Origin: Planctomycetota bacterium
GTDB taxonomy: Bacteria > Planctomycetota > Phycisphaerae > WQYP01
NCBI GenBank assembly: GCA_021852245.1
Contig: JAJZNY010000306.1
Coordinates: 1-11,459 of the forward strand
Direction of reading: 5' to 3'
DNA length: 11,459 bases
The notes under the pieces are model-generated. The model made no database searches and was not told where the DNA came from. It worked only from the letters and a program-made list of their open reading frames with translations. The position numbers were made by a program, and so were the translations under genes. Below are positions 6,494-11,459 of the stretch, piece after piece. Position 1 is the first letter of the stretch. The number at the start of each line of letters is the position of its first letter.

Positions 6494-9474
6494 TGCGTAT
6501 TCATCATTCATCTATCCTCCTTGCTGCTCAACCGCCGGGGCGTCGCATCCTGCGGCGAACGGCCTCCATGGCCGCGATGGCCATCTTCCTGTCGGCTTCC
6601 GGCGTCTCCGCACAGAGCCAAGCCTATTCGCCGGGGGCCATCTTGGATTATTTCGGTGGTACGTGGCAGAATATTCTCAATCGGGCTCCCGATATCTTCG
6701 GCGCCGGTTACGGTTCGCTTTTAACACCGCCGCCCACCCGTGCCGACAGCGGCAATGCGTCCGTCGGTTATGACGTCTACAACCGCTTTGACCTGGGCTC
6801 CCCCAACGATCCGACCGCCTACGGCACCCTGGACGGCTATGAATCGCTCATCAACACCATCCACCAGATGGGCGGCTATTTCTACACCGACTATTCCCTG
6901 GGGCACAATGGATTCTCGAATTGGAGTTCGACGGACGGTAACGGCTCGACTTTCGCCGATGCCGGCGGTTACCCCGGTTTTACGCTCAGCACACCCGGCA
7001 ACCCGTACGGGGATTTTAACAACCCCAGCGATACCGGCACACAGACCGCTCAGCTTGCCGGCCTGATCAATATCAACTTCAATGAAAATTACCAATACAT
7101 CCGCATCCCCACCACGCCTGGAAATGTGAATAATATCCCCGGCGGCACGCAGCCGGCATTCGGCCGCATCGCCAATGTTCCGATGCCCGCCAACCAGCAG
7201 TTTTATCCCCAGCCCGGCTATAACACCTACACCATCACCAATCCCGATACGGGGCAGAGCGGCATTAACGTCAATTCATTTAATACCTCCAATCCGCAGG
7301 GTGGATCGCCGACCCTCCAAAATGATACCGGCTATTTAATGGATAATGTCCAGTGGTTTGTCCAGACCCTCGGTGTTGATGGATTTCGTCTTGATGCCGT
7401 GAAAAATATGGAATGGCCGACCATCCTTCCATACTTTAATCAGGCGGTGACCGGGTCCAGCACTCAGCATTATCTCAATGGCCAGCAGGAACAGGTGTAT
7501 TCCTTCGGTGAATATTACAACAGCACCATACCGCAGGGCCCCGGCGATCCGATCGATCCGGGCGCTAATCTCAACGCCTTGAATTTCCCCCTTTTCTTTG
7601 CCCTGCAGGGTAATCTGACCGGCGATGGGCTTACCAACAACTGGAATAACGTCATCAGCGCCTCGTATCTCGTCAATAACGGTGGCGTAAGCTTTGTGCA
7701 AAGCCAGGATAATGGGGCTCCGTACCTCAGCAATGTCGCCTACGCCTATACATTAATGATGCCCGGCCAGGCAATTGTCTATTACAACGGCAACCAGACC
7801 GCTTTCGATAACGGATCGCAATCCTTTCCGCAGAACGGGCGTGGGGATGCGCTCGGCGGTGTGTATGGCAATATTCTGGCGAATAATTCGCTCGCAACGT
7901 ACAACGCGTCCGCACAGACCATGACCGTGACTCACGTCAATCAAATCAGCGGCTTGGTGGATATCCGCAATCGATACAGCACCGGCAACGTCATCAACCG
8001 ATACGTCAGCCAGAATAATTACGCATTTGAACGTCAGGATTCCGCACTGGTACTGCTGAACAATCAGACCGGCGGCGGTAATTTCAGTACCACACTGCAA
8101 ACCAGTTTTAACCCGGCAAATGTCCCGTATCTGGTGGAATTAACCGGTAATGCCGCAGCGTCCAACGGCCTTCTTCCTCAGGTCCTTCAGGTCAATCAGG
8201 ACGGCACGGTGAATGTCACGTTTCCGAATAACACCAATACGGCCGGCCAGTTTACCGGGCAGGGATATCTCATCTATGGCCCGCCCACGCCCATCGGAAC
8301 CATGACCGTTACCAATGCCTCCGGCGAAATTCCGGGTACGACGCCCGCCGCGTCGGATCCCAATATCGTGGCGGACAATGGCGCCGATACCGTTACCAAC
8401 GTTGCGGTTGTGAAATCATCCCAATTCCAGATTCAACTCCAGACCGAGCCGGTTTATCTCCTCGGTGAAAAGAATCTTTACGACCCAAATGCCGGCGGCA
8501 ACAACGCTATTTTCAAAATCAACAGTGGCCTCGATATCAATGGCCAAAGTTATGTCAGCACAACCCCCAATTCCATCGGCTATGGCTATCTGGAATTCCA
8601 GAACGCCAGCCCGCTGGTGGGGGGAGGGACAGGTTTATATACGGAAACCATTAACACCAGCGATCTTCCGCAGGGATACAATTACATCTCCGTGATTGCT
8701 TTCCGTGCACGGACCGGGCCCGACGCGCCGCCCGTCTACACCGATTGGACGCAGACCATCTACGTGGACACCATGCTTCCGCAGTCCACCATCATGAGCT
8801 TTAATCCGGTCGTTCATGGCGTGAATCAAAATCGTGAATTGGTGGTTCAATCCATTGCAGCAGATGGCCTGGCCAATAACGTCCATGTGCTTTTTGATCT
8901 GCCCGCAGCCGATACCGCTTCGCAGATTCTCTCACTCATCGGGAATTCCAATCAGGCGACTCAAACTGACGTAAATCAATGGCAGATCGAGGCGACCGGC
9001 CTTACCAGCGGAAATCATGTCGCAACGCTCGTAAGTTACAAGCCCGACGGAACATTCAATATTCAGCGAATCGCAGGCCTTTATGTCTCATCCATATATG
9101 GTCAGGGGCTCGGCGATCTGCTCTTCAACGGGCAGTACGATGTCGCGGATGTCAACGCGTTTGCAAGCCTGCTGGCGAGCAACAACACCGAGTTCAATCC
9201 CGCGGCTGATTATCTCGGTACCGGCGTGATCACGCCGCAGGATCTGATTCCGTTTGGCCAGACGCTTCTGGCACATGATGCAAGCAGTGCCACGATGACC
9301 GCCTACGATCAATTGCTGGCGCAGTATGGACTCAGCACGACTTCCGCATCGGCGGCGGATATCGCTCCTACGCCAGAACCGTCCGCTTTATCAATCGCTT
9401 TAATCGGTCTGATTCCTTTGTTGGCTAAACGTCGCCGTGAAGTTGCGCGGACGGTGGGAACGGTTCGTTCATAA
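6493..9474 (+). CDS. PEP-CTERM extracellular GH13 alpha-amylase with accessory beta domains and degenerate dockerin-like segment
   Basis: This 993-residue protein should cleave starch outside the cytoplasm. The signal peptide has a basic stretch (17-22), a hydrophobic stretch (26-38) and probable cleavage near A40. The GH13 barrel runs from about 48: ILDYFGGTW (50-58) and [13 protein letters not shown] (90-102), then region I YTDYSLGH (131-138), region [11 protein letters not shown] with nucleophile D301, region III SFGE with E340, and region IV FVQSQD with D406. The triad is present, but three conserved positions differ: Gly137 for Asn, Gln405 for His, and Asn305 for the His usual in DAVKH. 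A C-terminal amylase domain (about 485-600) and two beta/Ig-like segments (about 605-760 and 760-865) follow. Residues 874-927 are dockerin-like (D875..FNG..D883..D886; second repeat degenerate). The PEP-CTERM tail is at PEP 961-963. Coupled to the upstream gene by TGATG; the pseudopilin follows after 10 nt. Activity with the altered residues is untested. Confidence 0.92.
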   Translation: MRIHHSSILLAAQPPGRRILRRTASMAAMAIFLSASGVSAQSQAYSPGAILDYFGGTWQNILNRAPDIFGAGYGSLLTPPPTRADSGNASVGYDVYNRFDLGSPNDPTAYGTLDGYESLINTIHQMGGYFYTDYSLGHNGFSNWSSTDGNGSTFADAGGYPGFTLSTPGNPYGDFNNPSDTGTQTAQLAGLININFNENYQYIRIPTTPGNVNNIPGGTQPAFGRIANVPMPANQQFYPQPGYNTYTITNPDTGQSGINVNSFNTSNPQGGSPTLQNDTGYLMDNVQWFVQTLGVDGFRLDAVKNMEWPTILPYFNQAVTGSSTQHYLNGQQEQVYSFGEYYNSTIPQGPGDPIDPGANLNALNFPLFFALQGNLTGDGLTNNWNNVISASYLVNNGGVSFVQSQDNGAPYLSNVAYAYTLMMPGQAIVYYNGNQTAFDNGSQSFPQNGRGDALGGVYGNILANNSLATYNASAQTMTVTHVNQISGLVDIRNRYSTGNVINRYVSQNNYAFERQDSALVLLNNQTGGGNFSTTLQTSFNPANVPYLVELTGNAAASNGLLPQVLQVNQDGTVNVTFPNNTNTAGQFTGQGYLIYGPPTPIGTMTVTNASGEIPGTTPAASDPNIVADNGADTVTNVAVVKSSQFQIQLQTEPVYLLGEKNLYDPNAGGNNAIFKINSGLDINGQSYVSTTPNSIGYGYLEFQNASPLVGGGTGLYTETINTSDLPQGYNYISVIAFRARTGPDAPPVYTDWTQTIYVDTMLPQSTIMSFNPVVHGVNQNRELVVQSIAADGLANNVHVLFDLPAADTASQILSLIGNSNQATQTDVNQWQIEATGLTSGNHVATLVSYKPDGTFNIQRIAGLYVSSIYGQGLGDLLFNGQYDVADVNAFASLLASNNTEFNPAADYLGTGVITPQDLIPFGQTLLAHDASSATMTAYDQLLAQYGLSTTSASAADIAPTPEPSALSIALIGLIPLLAKRRREVARTVGTVRS

Positions 9475-9484
9475 GGGGACACGT

Positions 9485-10570
9485 ATGTCAAAGATTAAAG
9501 ATAAAAAAGCGGGCTTTACTCTCATTGAACTGTTGGTGGTCATATCCATCATTGCGCTCCTGATCGCCATTTTACTTCCGGCACTGGCCAAGGCGCGCGA
9601 GGATGCGGCTTCGACGGTCTGCCTGTCCAATGTGCGCCAGATTCTGACGGCGGAGATTGAATTTGCCGGCGCGCACAAAAATTTCATCCAGCCGGATACC
9701 GACAGCAGCGTCATGCAATATACCGAAACACCCGACACCAATCACACCATGTTTGCGTACCGTTCAACCTTGTACAACCCGCAGACGGGCACCTATCAAC
9801 CGCAAGGATATTCGGTGCTTGATGATTGGGCCAGTGCGCTGGTGCCCTATCTCGGAGGCCAGCCCGATCAGACGTTTCTGAATTTTGGTGTCAACGGAGC
9901 AGGTGCCAAAGTGTTTCTGTGCCCATCCGACCCGTCCATCACTGACACCTATCCGGGTTATCAGATTTTCAACAACGTGGCCATCACCGGCACCTCACCT
10001 CAGCCTAAACCCAACGGGTACACGGGAAATTTCCAAGGATATTATCCCATTTCCTACGGCATCAACGCTGATATAGCCTCAGCCAAATACAACAGTTCCT
10101 ATGGTGCGTTTAATCCGGGCTGGGCGTTCCAGATTCCGGCGGGATCACAATCGTCAGCCGGTGGCACAGGATCGTGGGGCTGCACTCTTACGGGTATTCG
10201 CGATCCCCAGCAAACCCTGATGTTTGCCGATTGCGGGGTGCGGCCCAATCCGGGCGGTACTGACGCTCAAGGCGGAAATGGCCTCTTCTATTGTGATGAA
10301 ACGTATTACACCACCGCTTACACCTTTGATGCGGGATTGCCCGCATCCGTCAATGTATGCACGCTCCAGGCGGTTGCAGAGGATTCTGCCCTGCGCGATC
10401 GTATCCCCATGTCGCCGGAAAATTTGCCGTTACCCAAAGGGGACACGAATACTGGACTCGCGTTCAATCGGCATGGGAATCATATTAACGTCGGGTTCCT
10501 CGACGGCCACGCTGCGGCTGTAACGCCGTCTCAGTTCCCACGGGTGTTCATTGACCCCAACGGGGAATGA
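9485..10570 (+). CDS. Type II secretion/pseudopilin-like protein with H-X9-DG C-terminal motif
   Basis: The 361-residue protein begins with a class III signal: [17 protein letters not shown], cleaved by prepilin peptidase after Gly10, with the conserved Glu at +5 of the mature chain. One hydrophobic helix runs to about residue 36. A long globular part follows, with Cys/Gly-rich loops and a VFLCPSD segment (143-149). It ends with the H-X9-DG motif (H330, D340-G341) that defines a pseudopilin-like family very numerous in Planctomycetota. The ATG at 9485 is chosen because the AAGGGG overlapping the amylase stop is 6 nt upstream and the methylation motif then sits at the normal distance. The 10-nt gap to the amylase places it in the same operon. 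It may form or cap an envelope or secretion fibre; a specific role in amylase export or display is inference. Many homologues are annotated only as prepilin-type N-terminal cleavage/methylation proteins. Confidence 0.92.
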   Translation: MSKIKDKKAGFTLIELLVVISIIALLIAILLPALAKAREDAASTVCLSNVRQILTAEIEFAGAHKNFIQPDTDSSVMQYTETPDTNHTMFAYRSTLYNPQTGTYQPQGYSVLDDWASALVPYLGGQPDQTFLNFGVNGAGAKVFLCPSDPSITDTYPGYQIFNNVAITGTSPQPKPNGYTGNFQGYYPISYGINADIASAKYNSSYGAFNPGWAFQIPAGSQSSAGGTGSWGCTLTGIRDPQQTLMFADCGVRPNPGGTDAQGGNGLFYCDETYYTTAYTFDAGLPASVNVCTLQAVAEDSALRDRIPMSPENLPLPKGDTNTGLAFNRHGNHINVGFLDGHAAAVTPSQFPRVFIDPNGE

Positions 10571-10777
10571 AATCGGGCGCTCCTGCAGGGGCTACGCAGC
10601 GTAATTAAAAATTGGGGAGTACGTTCAAAGCAACTTCGAATGCTACGGTGGATGGAATCCCGATCCGTTTTACTCAGAGGCGTCCCCTTCAGCGTTCAAT
10701 TGATTCTCATGCTGCTCATGCTCGGCCGGGAATCTCACCAGGTCAACGTTATCAAACCTCTGTTATGAATCACACCT

Positions 10778-10807
10778 TTGCAAAAACAGGGGCGTTTCCA
10801 CTACACT
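10778..10807 (+). promoter_or_regulatory. Candidate promoter of the NADH dehydrogenase gene, in the 10571-10837 gap
   Basis: TTGCAA (10778-10783), an 18-bp spacer and TACACT (10802-10807) give a weak sigma70-like promoter with a start near 10814. It lies just before AGGAG (10821-10825) and the ATG at 10838. The rest of the 267-bp gap contains a small stem GCTCC-TGCA-GGGGC (10579-10592) soon after the pseudopilin stop. The stem has no adjacent T-run, so a terminator is not demonstrated. No supported gene lies in the gap. Confidence 0.3.
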
Positions 10808-10837
10808 ACCGGTTTATAGCAGGAGTTGTGTTTTAGC

Positions 10838-11459
10838 ATGAGTGATCAGAGCAAACTAAAAACCAAGATCGTTATTGTTGGTGGCGGATTCGGCGGGCTG
10901 TACACTGCAGCCGCACTGGACAAACTGACCCGGGAAGATCCCACCATCGAGATAACGCTTGTGAGCCGTGAAAATTTTCTTCTGGTTACACCTCTTTTGT
11001 TTGAGGCTGGCTCGGGCGTGCTGGATCCCCGCCACGTCGTGAGCCCCTGCCGGGCGCTGCTCAAAAAGGCTCGGTTCTGTGAAGCGAATGTTACCGAAGT
11101 TGATATCGCCAATCGCGTCGTAAAGGCCGCTCATCGATCAGGCATTCGCACCTATGAATTCCCGTATGACCAACTCGTCATCGCGGTGGGGGGGATTACC
11201 AACCGTTCCATCATCCCCGGGTCCGATCTTGCGATGGCATTCAAAACCGTGGCCGACGCCGTTCTGCTGCGCAATCACGTTCTCGACATGTTTGAACAGG
11301 CGGATATCGAAACCGATCCGGACCGCAAAAAGCGTCTGCTCACCTTCGTTATCATCGGCACCGGTCTTGTCGGCGTTGAACTCGCCGGCGAGCTCAATGA
11401 TTTCATGCACAATCTTGTCGCAACGTACAAAAACATCTCCATGAGCGACATCAAACTGG
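10838..11459 (+). CDS. Type II NADH dehydrogenase (NDH-2) / FAD-dependent oxidoreductase, N-terminal part, cut by window end
   Basis: The first 207 codons are open to the window edge. The product should be a single-subunit, FAD-containing, membrane-associated NADH:quinone oxidoreductase of the respiratory chain. The FAD-binding Rossmann motif is IVIVGGGFGG (11-20), followed by the family-like FLLVTPLLFEAGSG (47-60) and LVIAVGG..N (113-122). The second, NADH-binding dinucleotide motif is VIIGTGLVGVELAGEL (171-186), where many relatives have GGGPTGVE. The ATG at 10838 is preceded by AGGAG with a somewhat long 12-nt spacer; nearer upstream codons in frame hit a stop. It is 267 bp from the pseudopilin and functionally unrelated, so probably a separate transcription unit. 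About half of the usual 400-450 residues is visible. A related pyridine nucleotide-disulphide oxidoreductase cannot be excluded. Confidence 0.88.
   Translation, partial: MSDQSKLKTKIVIVGGGFGGLYTAAALDKLTREDPTIEITLVSRENFLLVTPLLFEAGSGVLDPRHVVSPCRALLKKARFCEANVTEVDIANRVVKAAHRSGIRTYEFPYDQLVIAVGGITNRSIIPGSDLAMAFKTVADAVLLRNHVLDMFEQADIETDPDRKKRLLTFVIIGTGLVGVELAGELNDFMHNLVATYKNISMSDIKL

Noticed and set aside
6032..6511. A 159-codon minus-strand frame opposite the second PEP-CTERM gene
   Set aside because: The opposite strand has a signal peptide, PEP-CTERM tail and coupled start; the antisense frame has no supporting feature.
10579..10592. Intrinsic terminator after the pseudopilin gene
   Set aside because: The stem is only five pairs (one G.T), and no T-run follows directly; a transcription end here is plausible but not shown.
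10802..10818. ACCGGT palindrome near 10808-10813 as a second operator for the LacI-family regulator
   Set aside because: Only the central six bases are symmetric and the flanks do not match TAANCGNTTA on both sides; too weak to call.
10612..10836. A 74-codon frame starting with TTG in the gap before the NADH dehydrogenase
   Set aside because: Low-complexity, unremarkable translation with a non-ATG start; the gap better explains a leader/promoter. It cannot be strictly excluded as a small gene.

Overview
The window looks like chromosomal DNA of a Planctomycetota bacterium, probably of the Phycisphaerae type (inference). Three adjacent secreted proteins end in PEP-CTERM tails. The next gene is a pseudopilin with both an N-terminal prepilin methylation motif and a C-terminal H-X9-DG motif, a combination strongly expanded in Planctomycetota. 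The secreted amylase also carries a degenerate dockerin-like segment just before its PEP-CTERM tail, which is common in that phylum. No RNA gene, IS element, CRISPR array or phage feature was seen.

Layout: 1-129 (+) is the last 42 codons of an unidentified gene. It converges on 161-2713 (-), a secreted neopullulanase/cyclomaltodextrinase-like GH13 enzyme with an N-terminal CBM48/E-set-like domain. Directly upstream and co-oriented is 2799-3971 (-), a LacI/GalR-family regulator. A 419-bp divergent control region (3972-4390) separates it from a tight plus-strand cluster: two paralogous PEP-CTERM proteins (4391-5443 and 5513-6493), a PEP-CTERM alpha-amylase of about 990 residues (6493-9474) that overlaps its upstream neighbour by one base, and a pseudopilin (9485-10570) 10 nt further on. 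After a 267-bp gap, 10838-11459 (+) is the N-terminal part of a type II NADH dehydrogenase, cut by the window edge and probably an independent unit.

Reading of the system: this looks like a starch/maltodextrin utilisation locus built around cell-surface or extracellular proteins. A perfect 20-bp palindrome (4287-4306) lies on the spacer and -10 of the promoter for the PEP-CTERM operon. Its core fits the GalR-type operator TAANCGNTTA, and the regulator has the same recognition-helix residues as E. coli GalR (VSVATVS). The simplest model is that the LacI-family protein represses the divergent operon until a sugar effector, perhaps a maltodextrin, appears. One amylase would then act at the surface with two companion beta-rich proteins, and the minus-strand amylase would act on the released dextrins. 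The exosortase needed for PEP-CTERM processing and the sugar transporters are not in the window.

Most notable: both GH13 enzymes, which are otherwise dissimilar, share two unusual substitutions in conserved regions (Gly for Asn before the region I His; Gln for His before the region IV Asp). The GalR-like operator/promoter is unusually readable. The link between a pair of paralogous PEP-CTERM proteins, a PEP-CTERM amylase and an H-X9-DG pseudopilin in one regulated operon may be an undescribed surface starch-degradation arrangement.
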